Positions 52,718 through 60,219 of a stretch of DNA of 60,219 bases are shown here, piece after piece. Each line of letters starts with the position of its first letter. The first letter of the stretch is position 1. The notes under the pieces were generated by a model. The model had not been told where the DNA came from. It was given only the letters and a program-made list of their open reading frames with translations, and did not search any database. The translations under genes were made by a program, and so were the position numbers. Source of the DNA: Grimontia sedimenti (GTDB lineage: Bacteria; Pseudomonadota; Gammaproteobacteria; Enterobacterales; Vibrionaceae); NCBI RefSeq assembly GCF_011045095.1, contig NZ_JAALDL010000023.1, positions 1 to 60,219 on the forward strand, given 5' to 3'.

Positions 52718-52750
52718 AAAAAAACACCGCGACTAACGCGGTGTTTTTTT
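52718..52750. terminator. bidirectional terminator between the small gene and gcvH
   Basis: Stem AAAAAACACCGCG / CGCGGTGTTTTTT with a short loop, seven T on the plus side and a T-rich tail on the minus side. It serves both convergent genes. Confidence 0.9.
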
Positions 52751-52768
52751 ATCTTCACAAAGAGGAGA

Positions 52769-53161
52769 TTATTCTTCCTCTTCAATAGAGTCCTGATAAG
52801 CCTCGGCATCCAACAGCTCATTAATTTCCGCGGAATCCGTGATGCGAATTTGGAATAACCATCCATCACCGTATGGGTCGCTGTTCACCAACTCTGGAGA
52901 CCCTTCCAAGTCTTCATTGATAGCCACAATCTCACCGGTCAACGGCGTGTAGATATCTGACGCTGCTTTTACCGATTCCGCCACGGCGCAATCATCACCT
53001 GCGTCTACCGTATCACCCACATCCGGCAAATCCACAAATACCATGTCACCTAGCAAAGCCTGTGCATGGTCGGAAATGCCTACGGTATACACATCGTCAC
53101 CTTCTGGTCTCACCCACTCGTGGGAAGTTGTGAATTTCAGCTCAGATGGGATATTGCTCAT
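52769..53161 (-). CDS. gcvH: glycine cleavage system H protein
   Basis: Lipoyl-carrying shuttle protein of the glycine cleavage complex. The 130-aa product has [21 protein letters not shown] and the lipoylation motif [19 protein letters not shown] with Lys65, plus [12 protein letters not shown]. No gcvT or gcvP is in the window, and both flanking genes are unrelated and terminated. I see no glycine-riboswitch-like sequence in the 200 bp before it, though this was judged only by eye. Confidence 0.95.
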   Translation of the reverse strand: MSNIPSELKFTTSHEWVRPEGDDVYTVGISDHAQALLGDMVFVDLPDVGDTVDAGDDCAVAESVKAASDIYTPLTGEIVAINEDLEGSPELVNSDPYGDGWLFQIRITDSAEINELLDAEAYQDSIEEEE

Positions 53162-53361
53162 AAATCAGATTCCTTCTAGAAAAACGTGCTGCAGCGTTCG
53201 ACAAATAAGGGATAGCACACGGTGTTAGATACGCAAATTAGGAAAGCCTTGAACAGTTCGCAAGAAAAATCACCACACAAAAACCAATTGTTTTAACTCG
53301 ATCAAGCCTTGCTCTTATCTCGTGAAAATCAGCCCCATTCTTCTGACATTCACTACCAAAG

Positions 53362-53399
53362 AAAAACGCCAATGATCAGTCTCGATCATTGGCGTTTTT
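53362..53399. terminator. long terminator hairpin after mscS-1
   Basis: Perfect 16-bp stem AAAAACGCCAATGATC / GATCATTGGCGTTTTT with a 6-nt loop, flanked by A and T runs. On the minus strand it ends the mscS-1 transcript, 20 nt past the stop codon; it could also stop transcripts coming the other way. Confidence 0.9.
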
Positions 53400-53418
53400 A
53401 TCACGTCTCAGGTGAGAA

Positions 53419-54252
53419 TTAACCGTCGACTTTGTTCAGGTGGACATCCATTTGCGGGAATGGAATTTCGATACCTTCTGCGTCCAGCGCCTCTTTCATC
53501 GCTTGCAATAGGTCGAAGTAAACTGCCCAGTAATCTGCAGTGCGAACCCATGGACGAACCACCAGGTTCACAGAAGAGTCTGCCAGTTCAACCACGCCAA
53601 TGGTTGGCTCTGGGGTAGTCAGCAAACGGGTTTCTTTTGCCAGTACATCAGCCAGCACTTGTTTGGTTTTTTGCAGGTCAGCACTGTAAGACACGCCTAC
53701 AACGTAATCGATACGACGGGTGTCATGCTTGGAATAGTTAGTGATTGGGCTTGAGATGATCGCACCGTTTGGTACCACAACCATCTTGTTGTCTGGTGTT
53801 TTCAGTACGGTAGAGAAGATCTGAATAGAATCAACTGAACCCGCAACACCAGCTACTTCTACATAGTCGCCTGATTTGAATGGGCGGAATGCAACAATCA
53901 GTACGCCTGCTGCGAAGTTAGAAAGTGAGCCTTGCAGTGCGAGGCCAACAGCCAGACCGGCCGCACCAATAACCGCAACCACAGAAGCCGTTTGTACACC
54001 CAGGCGACCCAACGCCGCGATGAGCACGATAACGAACAGCAGGTAACGAACAAAAGTATGCACGAAGTCGACAACAGCATCGTCGAGTTCTTTCTTACGC
54101 ATGACTTTAGCAACACCATTGGCAATCGCTTTCACGATCCAGTTACCAATGATGAGAATGAGGAGAGCAGAGATGATGTTCACACCATATTGAAGCAGCA
54201 GATCCTGATTGCCGTTGAACCAGTTCATGGCTTCGTTAGTAGCATTTTCCAT
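53419..54252 (-). CDS. mscS: small-conductance mechanosensitive channel MscS
   Basis: Opens under membrane tension to release osmolytes after hypo-osmotic shock. The 277-aa product has three transmembrane helices; TM3 with the pore-lining GAAGLAVGLALQGSLSNFAAGVLI near residue 98-121, then the beta domain (FKSGDYVEVAGVAGSVDSIQIF) and the C-terminal vestibule. Start: AAGGA eight bases before ATG 54252; the frame is open 23 codons more without support. It is a close paralogue of the gene immediately upstream (54500-55396); they are separated by a terminator. Confidence 0.93.
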   Translation of the reverse strand: MENATNEAMNWFNGNQDLLLQYGVNIISALLILIIGNWIVKAIANGVAKVMRKKELDDAVVDFVHTFVRYLLFVIVLIAALGRLGVQTASVVAVIGAAGLAVGLALQGSLSNFAAGVLIVAFRPFKSGDYVEVAGVAGSVDSIQIFSTVLKTPDNKMVVVPNGAIISSPITNYSKHDTRRIDYVVGVSYSADLQKTKQVLADVLAKETRLLTTPEPTIGVVELADSSVNLVVRPWVRTADYWAVYFDLLQAMKEALDAEGIEIPFPQMDVHLNKVDG

Positions 54253-54443
54253 TGCGGTTTCCTTGGTATAGTTATGTCTGTGTTTGTTTACTTCCTGAGA
54301 TTCGACAGCACTGTATCTCAAAATCCTGGCGAAACGACTCGGATAAAAATCAGAGCAGAGTTTACAGTTTAAGCAGCATTAAAAAGTGTCTCAAATTTAA
54401 AACGAAAACACTGTTCCTTCCTGTTCTCACGAGAGCATAGCCA

Positions 54444-54472
54444 TAAAAAAACCCTGTCGTATGACAGGGTTT
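54444..54472 (-). terminator. terminator of mscS-2
   Basis: Perfect 10-bp stem AAACCCTGTC / GACAGGGTTT with a GTAT loop, 28 nt past the stop codon at 54500 and followed on the minus strand by TTTTTTAT. Confidence 0.85.
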
Positions 54473-54499
54473 CAGCATTAAGTTTGAGCAGCAAGACGC

Positions 54500-55396
54500 T
54501 TATGCAACTTGCTTTTCTTCTTCTGGAGCAGCTGCTTTTGCCATTGCTGCGTGGTAGTGAACGTCCATTTGCGGAAATGGAATTTCAATACCCTCTTTAT
54601 CCAGACCTTCTTTGATGGCTTGCATCAGGTCAAAGTAGGTTGACCAGTAATCTTCTGTTTTCACCCACGGGCGCACAACAAAGTTTACTGAAGAGTCCAT
54701 CAGCGCATGAACACCGATAGTTGGCTCTGGATCTTTCAGTACACGCTCGTCCGCTTTCACGATACGGGTCAGTACTTCTTTGGTCTTCTGCAGATCAGCC
54801 TTGTAAGACACACCAATGATGAAATCGATACGACGGGTCGCATGACGTGAGTAATTGGTGATTGGGCTAGAAATGACAGTACCATTAGGAACCACTACCA
54901 TTTTGTTGTCTGGGGTCGTCAGTACTGTAGAGAAGATCTGGATAGACGCAACAGAACCAGCCACACCGCCTACTTCTACATAATCACCGGATTTGAACGG
55001 ACGGAAAGTCACAATCAGCACACCAGCTGCGAAGTTCGACAGTGAACCTTGCAGTGCCAGGCCGATAGCCAGACCCGCCGCACCAATAACCGCAACGATA
55101 GACGCGGTTTCAACACCCACACGACCCAATGCCGCAATCAGCACAATCGCGAACATCACATAGCGAACCATGTTCTCGATAAAATCGACAACTGTTTGGT
55201 CCAGATCGCGTTTCTTCAATACTGCAGCGACAGAGCCTGCCACTTTCTTCACTACCCAGTTACCGATGAACAAAATAAGTAGCGCAGTCACAACGTTCAC
55301 TGCGTATTGGATCATCAACTCTTGGTTGGAGGCCAACCAGTTCATCGCTTCAGTTGCTGTTTGTTCAACAGACTCAACAGCGTTTTGCTCAGTCAT
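54500..55396 (-). CDS. small-conductance mechanosensitive channel, MscS paralogue
   Basis: A 298-aa MscS-family channel strongly similar to its neighbour over the whole core: AMNWLASNQELMIQYAVNVVTALLILF at the N-terminus, GAAGLAIGLALQGSLSNFAAGVLI in TM3, FKSGDYVEVGGVAGSVASIQIF. It differs mainly at both ends, with an extra Ala/Glu-rich C-terminal tail (AMAKAAAPEEEKQVA). It lies between mscS and fba; the V. cholerae fba neighbourhood also carries mscS-type genes, as far as I recall. The tandem pair looks like a duplication. Confidence 0.92.
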   Translation of the reverse strand: MTEQNAVESVEQTATEAMNWLASNQELMIQYAVNVVTALLILFIGNWVVKKVAGSVAAVLKKRDLDQTVVDFIENMVRYVMFAIVLIAALGRVGVETASIVAVIGAAGLAIGLALQGSLSNFAAGVLIVTFRPFKSGDYVEVGGVAGSVASIQIFSTVLTTPDNKMVVVPNGTVISSPITNYSRHATRRIDFIIGVSYKADLQKTKEVLTRIVKADERVLKDPEPTIGVHALMDSSVNFVVRPWVKTEDYWSTYFDLMQAIKEGLDKEGIEIPFPQMDVHYHAAMAKAAAPEEEKQVA

Positions 55397-55415
55397 TTAC
55401 ATCTCTCACAAAGGC

Positions 55416-55581
55416 TAATACCAATCGTAGTCAATATCTGCTCATCCTAGCTTGTTGAAATGCTCGATAACTGCGTTGAAAAATTTGATTGTAGAATAAC
55501 GACTTATCGAAATTTTCCGCCTTGTTCTCGAACATTTTTCCTGCGCTATTTCTGACCATCTACCTACTGTGATTGGTATAA
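55416..55581. mobile_element. MITE-like repeat with ATACCAATC / GATTGGTAT ends
   Basis: A 166-bp stretch bounded by inverted ends TAATACCAATC (55416-55426) and GATTGGTATAA (55571-55581), with no coding capacity. Elements with such ATACCAATC termini are, as I recall, widespread short repeats in Vibrio, Photobacterium and Shewanella genomes. A target-site duplication is not clear. Present upstream of mscS-2 and downstream of fba, so it may influence the mscS-2 promoter region. Confidence 0.6.
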
Positions 55582-55586
55582 AAAAA

Positions 55587-55655
55587 CCAAACCACCTCAA
55601 GACGTTGAAAGCTAATCTTCGGCTTTCTATCTCTTGAGGTGGCTAGGGAATTTGG
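55587..55655. repeat. long hairpin between the MITE-like element and fba terminator
   Basis: CCACCTCAAGA (55592-55602) pairs with TCTTGAGGTGG (55632-55642), GAAAGC (607-612) with GCTTTC (622-627), and CCAAA (587-591) with TTTGG (651-655). It is separate from the fba terminator and has no T-run of its own on either outgoing strand. Possibly another interspersed repeat. Confidence 0.6.
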
Positions 55656-55684
55656 CTGCTATCAATCAGGTTGAATAACAGCCA

Positions 55685-55712
55685 TAAAAAACCCGCTAAA
55701 TTTAGCGGGTTT
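55685..55712 (-). terminator. terminator of fba
   Basis: Perfect palindrome AAACCCGCTAAA / TTTAGCGGGTTT (55689-55712), 41 nt past the fba stop codon, followed on the minus strand by TTTTTATGG. Confidence 0.85.
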
Positions 55713-55752
55713 CATCACGATTTGTAATTAAATTTTTTAAATAAAACTTAAA

Positions 55753-56829
55753 TTACAGTACGTCGATCGCGTTAAGATCTTTGAACGCTTGCTCAAGACG
55801 CGCAACCATACCTTCTTGACCAGCACGCAGCCATACGCGTGGATCGTAGTATTTCTTGTTAGGTGCGTCTTCGCCAGTTGGGTTACCGATTTGACCTTGC
55901 AGGTAATCGTGGTTTTTCGCTTCGTACTGACGGATACCATCCCAAGTCGCCCACTGAGTATCAGTGTCGATGTTCATTTTGATAACACCGTAAGAGATAG
56001 ACTCTTCGATTTCTGCTTGAGAAGAACCAGAACCACCGTGGAATACGAAGTTCAGCGCGTTAGGTGCGATACCGAATTTCTCTGCACAGTATGCTTGAGA
56101 ATCGCGCAGGATGGTTGGAGTCAGAACAACGTTACCTGGCTTGTAAACGCCGTGTACGTTACCGAAAGACGCAGCGATAGTGAAACGGTGGCTGATAGCA
56201 TTCAGTTTCTCGTATGCGTAAGCAACGTCTTCTGGAGAAGTGTAAAGCTCAGACGCGTCCATATCAGAGTTGTCTACGCCGTCTTCTTCACCACCAGTAC
56301 AACCCAGTTCGATTTCCAGAGTCATGTTCATCTTTTCCATGCGAGCCAGATACTCAGCACAGATTTCGATGTTTTCTTCCAGAGATTCTTCTGACAGGTC
56401 AATCATGTGAGAAGAGAACAGTGGCTTACCAGTAGCAGCGAAGTGCTCTTCACCTGCAGCCAGCAGACCGTCAATCCATGGCAGCAATTTCTTAGCTGCA
56501 TGGTCAGTGTGCAGAATAACTGGCACACCGTAAGATTCAGCGATAGCGTGAACGTATTTAGCACCCGCTACTGCGCCTTTGATTTGTGATTCCTGACCTT
56601 CCAGCTTCAGGCCTTTACCTGCGAAGAACGCAGCGCCGCCGTTAGAGAACTGAACAACAACTGGTGCTTTAACTTTCGCAGCTGCTTCCAGTACTGAGTT
56701 GATAGAGTCAGTGTTTACTACGTTTACCGCTGGAAGAGCGAACTTGTGCTCTTTAGCAATTTCAAACACTTTCTGAACGTCGTCACCAGAGATAACGCCA
56801 GGTTTTACGAAATCAAAAACTTTAGACAT
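55753..56829 (-). CDS. fba: class II fructose-bisphosphate aldolase
   Basis: Zinc-dependent cleavage of fructose 1,6-bisphosphate. The 358-aa product has HTDHAAKKLLPWIDG near residue 108-122 (zinc ligand His), ELGCTGGEEDGVDNSD near 181, VFHGGSGSSQAEIEESISYG near 264-283 and INIDTDTQWA-type MNIDTDTQWA near 288. It follows pgk by about 220 nt with pgk's terminator in between, so it has its own promoter; a PurR-like palindrome (56909-56920) lies 80 bp upstream of the start. Confidence 0.98.
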   Translation of the reverse strand: MSKVFDFVKPGVISGDDVQKVFEIAKEHKFALPAVNVVNTDSINSVLEAAAKVKAPVVVQFSNGGAAFFAGKGLKLEGQESQIKGAVAGAKYVHAIAESYGVPVILHTDHAAKKLLPWIDGLLAAGEEHFAATGKPLFSSHMIDLSEESLEENIEICAEYLARMEKMNMTLEIELGCTGGEEDGVDNSDMDASELYTSPEDVAYAYEKLNAISHRFTIAASFGNVHGVYKPGNVVLTPTILRDSQAYCAEKFGIAPNALNFVFHGGSGSSQAEIEESISYGVIKMNIDTDTQWATWDGIRQYEAKNHDYLQGQIGNPTGEDAPNKKYYDPRVWLRAGQEGMVARLEQAFKDLNAIDVL

Positions 56830-56908
56830 AACAATAGTCCTATTTACTCTGTTGTCTTGAGTGAAATCCTATCCAAGCCGGTCTTTCCTACCGACTTGTT
56901 TCAATTCG

Positions 56909-56920
56909 GCAAACGTTTGC
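56909..56920. promoter_or_regulatory. PurR-type palindromic operator upstream of fba
   Basis: GCAAACGTTTGC is a perfect 12-bp palindrome and the core of the PurR consensus ACGCAAACGTTTGCGT. It lies 80 bp upstream of the fba start codon, a plausible operator position. PurR or another LacI-family regulator (Cra prefers a different core) could bind; the regulator is inferred only. Confidence 0.6.
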
Positions 56921-57015
56921 GAACAGTGCTGCGCATTGTACCCAAACGTGATTCTAAACACATTATTTTTTGCGTTTAGATATGCATTCCAATGATTACA
57001 AAGTTATCAAAGATG

Positions 57016-57044
57016 CATAAAAAACGGGGGCAGTAACCCCCGTT
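57016..57044 (-). terminator. terminator of pgk
   Basis: Perfect 8-bp stem AACGGGGG / CCCCCGTT (57023-57044) with a 6-nt loop, 6 nt past the pgk stop codon, followed on the minus strand by TTTTATGC. Confidence 0.75.
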
Positions 57045-57049
57045 CCTCA

Positions 57050-58213
57050 TTACGCTTTAGCGCGAGTTTCCAGCATTTCTACTGCAGGCAGTACTTTACC
57101 TTCAACGAACTCAAGGAATGCGCCGCCACCGGTAGAGATGTAAGAAACGTCAGCTTTGATACCGAACTGGTCGATAGCTGCCAGCGTGTCACCACCACCT
57201 GCAACAGAGAAACCTTCAGAAGCAGCGATCGCTTCAGAGATACCTTTAGTACCTGCTTCGAAGTTCTTGAATTCGAATACGCCTACTGGGCCGTTCCACA
57301 GAATGGTTTTTGCATTCTTCAGGATTTCAGCCAGCGCTTGTGTTGAGTCTGGACCCAGGTCGAAGATCATGTCGTCGTCCTGAACTTCAGAAACGTGCTT
57401 GATTTCTGCTTCTGCGTTCTCGTCGAATGCTTTTGCACATGCAACGTCAGTCGCTACTGGAATCGCACACTCGTCCATCAGTTTCTTAGCAGTCTCAACC
57501 AGGTCAGCTTCGTACAGAGACTTACCTACGTTGTGGCCTGCTGCTGCGATGAAGGTGTTTGCGATACCACCACCAACAACCAGTTGGTCAGCGATTTTAG
57601 ACAGAGATTCTAGAACAGTCAGTTTGGTAGAAACTTTAGAACCACCAACGATTGCCACCATTGGGCGCGCTGGGTTGTCCATGGCTTTGCCCAGTGCTTC
57701 CAGTTCGTTTGCCAGCAGAGGACCTGCACATGCGATTGGAGCGAACACACCAACACCGTAGGTTGATGCTTGTGCACGGTGAGCAGTACCGAACGCGTCC
57801 ATCACGAATACATCACACAGTGCAGCGTATTTCTTAGACAGTTCGTCTTCGTTTTTCTTCTCGCCTTTGTTGAAACGTACGTTTTCCAGAACAACCAGCT
57901 CACCTGCGTTCAGCTCCAGGCCGTCCAGGTAGTCTTTTGCCAGTTTAACGTCACAATCCAGTGCGTCGTTCAGGTAGTTAACAACAGGCTGCAGAGAGAA
58001 TTCTTCAGCGTACTCGCCTTCGGTCGGACGACCCAGGTGAGAAGTAACCATCACTTTCGCGCCAGCTTCCAGGCAGTGTTTGATGGTTGGCAGAGACGCC
58101 AGAATACGCGCGTCAGAAGTCACTTTACCGTCTTTTACTGGTACGTTCAGATCGGCACGGATAAATACGCGTTTGCCAGCCAGATCCAGATCGGTCATTT
58201 TGATTACAGACAT
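57050..58213 (-). CDS. pgk: phosphoglycerate kinase
   Basis: Transfers phosphate from 1,3-bisphosphoglycerate to ADP. The 387-aa product has [22 protein letters not shown] near residue 13, [13 protein letters not shown] near 58, and [13 protein letters not shown] near 343, matching the E. coli length of 387. GAGAGGAC before ATG 58213 sets the start; eight more upstream codons are in frame. Conserved tkt-epd-pgk-fba order. Confidence 0.98.
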   Translation of the reverse strand: MSVIKMTDLDLAGKRVFIRADLNVPVKDGKVTSDARILASLPTIKHCLEAGAKVMVTSHLGRPTEGEYAEEFSLQPVVNYLNDALDCDVKLAKDYLDGLELNAGELVVLENVRFNKGEKKNEDELSKKYAALCDVFVMDAFGTAHRAQASTYGVGVFAPIACAGPLLANELEALGKAMDNPARPMVAIVGGSKVSTKLTVLESLSKIADQLVVGGGIANTFIAAAGHNVGKSLYEADLVETAKKLMDECAIPVATDVACAKAFDENAEAEIKHVSEVQDDDMIFDLGPDSTQALAEILKNAKTILWNGPVGVFEFKNFEAGTKGISEAIAASEGFSVAGGGDTLAAIDQFGIKADVSYISTGGGAFLEFVEGKVLPAVEMLETRAKA

Positions 58214-58256
58214 TTTCGTCCTCTCTCTAAGTTGCAAAAATCAAAAAATTTGCTGT

Positions 58257-58279
58257 GGCTTTCTTTACTTCGGAAAGCC
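58257..58279 (-). terminator. possible hairpin terminator between epd and pgk
   Basis: 7-bp stem GGCTTTC / GAAAGCC with a 9-nt loop, 5 nt past the epd stop codon; a run of six T follows on the minus strand after an 8-nt gap, so termination is probably partial and pgk may be read from epd. Confidence 0.4.
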
Positions 58280-58284
58280 GTGGC

Positions 58285-59313
58285 TCAAGCCTTCGAGCCA
58301 CTGGTAACTGTTGCCATGGCCAACGCCGTATCCAGCATGCGGTTGGCAAATCCCCATTCGTTGTCGCACCACACCAACATCTTTATCAGATGATGGTTAC
58401 TCACTCGTGTCTGCGAACCATCCACAATGGCGCTGTGGGGATCATGGTTGAAGTCTATCGAGACAAGTGGTGCCTCGGTATAGTCGACGATGCCGTTCAA
58501 TGTACACCGAGCGGCCTCCTCGAGTGATTGATTTACGTCATTAACTTTCACTTTTGTGTGAACAGTAACACTCAAATCCATTGCTGTGACGTTAATTGTT
58601 GGCACTCTAACCGAAATCGCTTCAAATTTGTCAGAAAATTTCGGAAAGATTCTTCCAATTCCTAAATGTAATTTGGTGTCGACCGGAATAATAGACTGAC
58701 TGGCAGCGCGCGTGCGTCGCAAATCTGGGTGATAGGCATCTATTACCTGCTGGTCGTTCATGGAAGAGTGAATCGTGGTAATGGTGCCTGACTCAATCCC
58801 AAACTGCTCATCCAGTACCTTAATCACTGGCACGATACAGTTGGTGGTGCAGGAACCATTGGAAACAATGCGATCCGTCGGTTTGAGGGTTTCTTCATTC
58901 ACACCAAAGATGATGGTGTTATCCAGGTCGTTACTGCCTGGATGGGAGAACAGCACTTTCTTGGCACCGGCGTCCAAATGCGCCTGACCGTGTTCGCGGT
59001 TACCAAACACACCCGTACAGTCGAGCACGATGTCGATGTCCAGATCTCGCCAAGGGAGCAAATTGATATCACTAAGGTGCAGGATGCGGATTTTGTCGTC
59101 GCCAACAAACAGGGACTCCTGACTGTTGGTCACTTTCTTGAAAAAGCGGCCATGACTGGAGTCATACTGAAGCAGATGCGCCATGGCATCGGGCTCAGCT
59201 AATTCGTTCACCGCAACCACTTCTATCTGGTCACGTTTGTCACTTTCATACAGCGCGCGGAGCACGCTACGGCCAATGCGGCCAAATCCATTAATTGCGA
59301 CGCGTAATGCCAT
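58285..59313 (-). CDS. epd: erythrose-4-phosphate dehydrogenase
   Basis: Oxidises erythrose 4-phosphate to erythronate 4-phosphate, the first step of the DXP-dependent vitamin B6 route; pdxJ of the same route is at 36404. The 342-aa GapA-like product has the NAD motif [17 protein letters not shown] near residue 4, the catalytic Cys in [12 protein letters not shown] near 150 and [13 protein letters not shown] near 310. It is distinguished from GapA by its length and sequence (e.g. [10 protein letters not shown]) and its tkt/pgk neighbours. Seven upstream codons in frame are unsupported. Confidence 0.96.
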   Translation of the reverse strand: MALRVAINGFGRIGRSVLRALYESDKRDQIEVVAVNELAEPDAMAHLLQYDSSHGRFFKKVTNSQESLFVGDDKIRILHLSDINLLPWRDLDIDIVLDCTGVFGNREHGQAHLDAGAKKVLFSHPGSNDLDNTIIFGVNEETLKPTDRIVSNGSCTTNCIVPVIKVLDEQFGIESGTITTIHSSMNDQQVIDAYHPDLRRTRAASQSIIPVDTKLHLGIGRIFPKFSDKFEAISVRVPTINVTAMDLSVTVHTKVKVNDVNQSLEEAARCTLNGIVDYTEAPLVSIDFNHDPHSAIVDGSQTRVSNHHLIKMLVWCDNEWGFANRMLDTALAMATVTSGSKA

Positions 59314-59440
59314 ATCCCTGCTGTTCTGTGTCATTAATGAAATGCGGCTGACAGTCTATCTCAAGCACGTGAATTTCGCACGCAGAATGTGACTGGTCTC
59401 TCATCAATGTTTCTTAAGGATTGGATAAAGAACTGGAAAG

Positions 59441-59466
59441 AAAAAACCCGCCAGTTGGCGGGCTTT
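59441..59466 (-). terminator. terminator of the transketolase gene
   Basis: Stem CCCGCC / GGCGGG (59447-59462) with an AACT loop on the minus strand, followed by six T, 20 nt past the stop codon at 59484. Confidence 0.85.
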
Positions 59467-59483
59467 CAGTATTGATTGGGTAT

Positions 59484-60219
59484 TTACGCCAACAGTTCTT
59501 TTGCTGTCTCAACCACGTTTTCGGTGGTGAAACCGAACATCTTGAACAGCTCACCTGCCGGTGCAGATTCACCGAAGGTGTGCATGCCGATGATACGGCC
59601 GTCAAAGCCCACGTACTTGTACCAGAAGTCCGCGATGCCCGCTTCGATAGCCACACGTGCCGTCACGTCTGATGGCAGTACCGATTCACGGTAAGCCGCA
59701 TCTTGCTTGTCGAACACGTCAGTCGATGGGATAGACACCACGCGAACATTGAAACCCTGCGCTGACAGTTCAGTGCTTGCTTCAACCGCCAGTTCAACCT
59801 CTGAACCGGTCGCAATCAGAATGAGTTCAGGAGTGCCAATGCAATCTTTCAGGATGTAACCACCCTTGGCGATGTTTGCCACTTGCTCCGGTGAACGCTC
59901 TTGTTGAGCCAGGTTCTGACGCGAGAAAATCAGCGAACTTGGGCCGTCTTTACGCTCAATCGCCAGTTTCCACGCTACCGCAGATTCTACCTGGTCGCAT
60001 GGGCGCCATGTGCTCATGTTTGGTGTCAGGCGCAGAGAAGCGATTTGCTCAACAGGCTGGTGCGTTGGGCCATCTTCACCCAGACCGATAGAGTCGTGAG
60101 TGTAAACCTGAATGTTCTGAACTTTCATCAGTGCCGCCATACGCATCGCGTTACGCGCGTATTCCATGAACATCAGGAAGGTCGCACCGTAAGGAACGAA
60201 ACCACCGTGCAGGGCAATA
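59484..60219 (-). CDS. tkt: transketolase, C-terminal part (5' end beyond the window)
   Basis: Thiamine-diphosphate enzyme of the pentose phosphate pathway. The visible 3' part (about 245 codons, start off the right edge) has [20 protein letters not shown], then the conserved [21 protein letters not shown], the transketolase pyrimidine domain, and the C-terminal [17 protein letters not shown]. Upstream of epd, a known transketolase position in Vibrio and E. coli. I cannot tell which paralogue it is. Confidence 0.97.
   Translation of the reverse strand, partial: IALHGGFVPYGATFLMFMEYARNAMRMAALMKVQNIQVYTHDSIGLGEDGPTHQPVEQIASLRLTPNMSTWRPCDQVESAVAWKLAIERKDGPSSLIFSRQNLAQQERSPEQVANIAKGGYILKDCIGTPELILIATGSEVELAVEASTELSAQGFNVRVVSIPSTDVFDKQDAAYRESVLPSDVTARVAIEAGIADFWYKYVGFDGRIIGMHTFGESAPAGELFKMFGFTTENVVETAKELLA

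Larger units (their letters stand above)
55397..55752. other. repeat-rich spacer between fba and mscS-2
   Basis: 356 bp without a coding gene. From left to right: the mscS-2 promoter side, a MITE-like element (55416-55581), a long hairpin (55587-55655), a smaller GGCTG/CAGCC pairing (654-683), and the fba terminator (55689-55712). Confidence 0.7.

Overview
The window is ordinary, gene-dense chromosomal backbone of a gammaproteobacterium, almost certainly a member of the Vibrionaceae. Evidence seen: the csrA / tRNA-Ser-Arg array, alaS-recX-recA, the mutS/rpoS-nlpD-pcm-surE-truD-ispFD-ftsB block, the rpoE-rseABC-lepA-lepB-rnc-era-recO-pdxJ-acpS block, and the tkt-epd-pgk-fba-mscS block, with protein sequences close to Vibrio and E. 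coli homologues. Base composition looks close to balanced. An Enterovibrio/Grimontia/Photobacterium-like genus is my inference; the species cannot be fixed by eye. I see no phage, insertion-sequence transposase, integron, CRISPR or defence locus.

Layout. 1-745: array of tRNA-Arg(ACG) and tRNA-Ser(GCU) on the minus strand, downstream of csrA. 1023-6543 (minus): csrA, alaS (frameshifted as given), recX, recA with a LexA-controlled promoter, pncC. 6660-9233 (plus): mutS. 9321-15276 (minus): ftsB-ispD-ispF-truD-surE-pcm-nlpD-rpoS, read as one compact unit. 15477-18390: ybaK-like and argO (minus) divergent from argP, then a yggE-like gene (plus). 18489-21902 (minus): serA, rpiA, 5-formyltetrahydrofolate cyclo-ligase, 6S RNA, zapA. 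22175-25185 (plus): ygfB-ubiH-ubiI. 25395-33019 (minus): eno, pyrG, mazG, relA, rlmD. 33209-35953 (plus): barA. 36021-44975 (minus): rpoE-rseA-rseB-rseC, lepA, lepB, rnc, era, recO, pdxJ, acpS. 45401-47014 (plus): nadB. 47079-49651 (minus): a chemoreceptor, ygfX, sdhE. 49825-52683 (plus): ygfZ, a second ybaK-family gene, a LysR regulator and a small orphan gene. 52769-60219 (minus): gcvH, two tandem mscS-type channels, fba, pgk, epd and the 3' part of transketolase.

The genes are mostly central information processing and metabolism, but the window is rich in global regulators: CsrA and the BarA sensor kinase that acts on the Csr pathway, RelA, RpoS, RpoE with its anti-sigma system, 6S RNA and RecA. 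Several cis-elements are legible: a LexA box in the recA promoter, a sigma-E promoter at rpoE, a strong tRNA promoter, a palindrome before alaS, two PurR-type operators, and a set of Rho-independent terminators.

The points most worth a second look are: single-base frameshifts at A-runs in alaS and rseA (the rseA one falls exactly between the anti-sigma domain and the membrane anchor, at a possible slippery site); a MITE-like repeat plus a long hairpin upstream of fba's terminator; a long inverted-repeat element between ubiI and eno; covarying acceptor stems in the tRNA-Arg copies; and PurR-like operators near fba and serA. I did not find a clear new multi-gene system.
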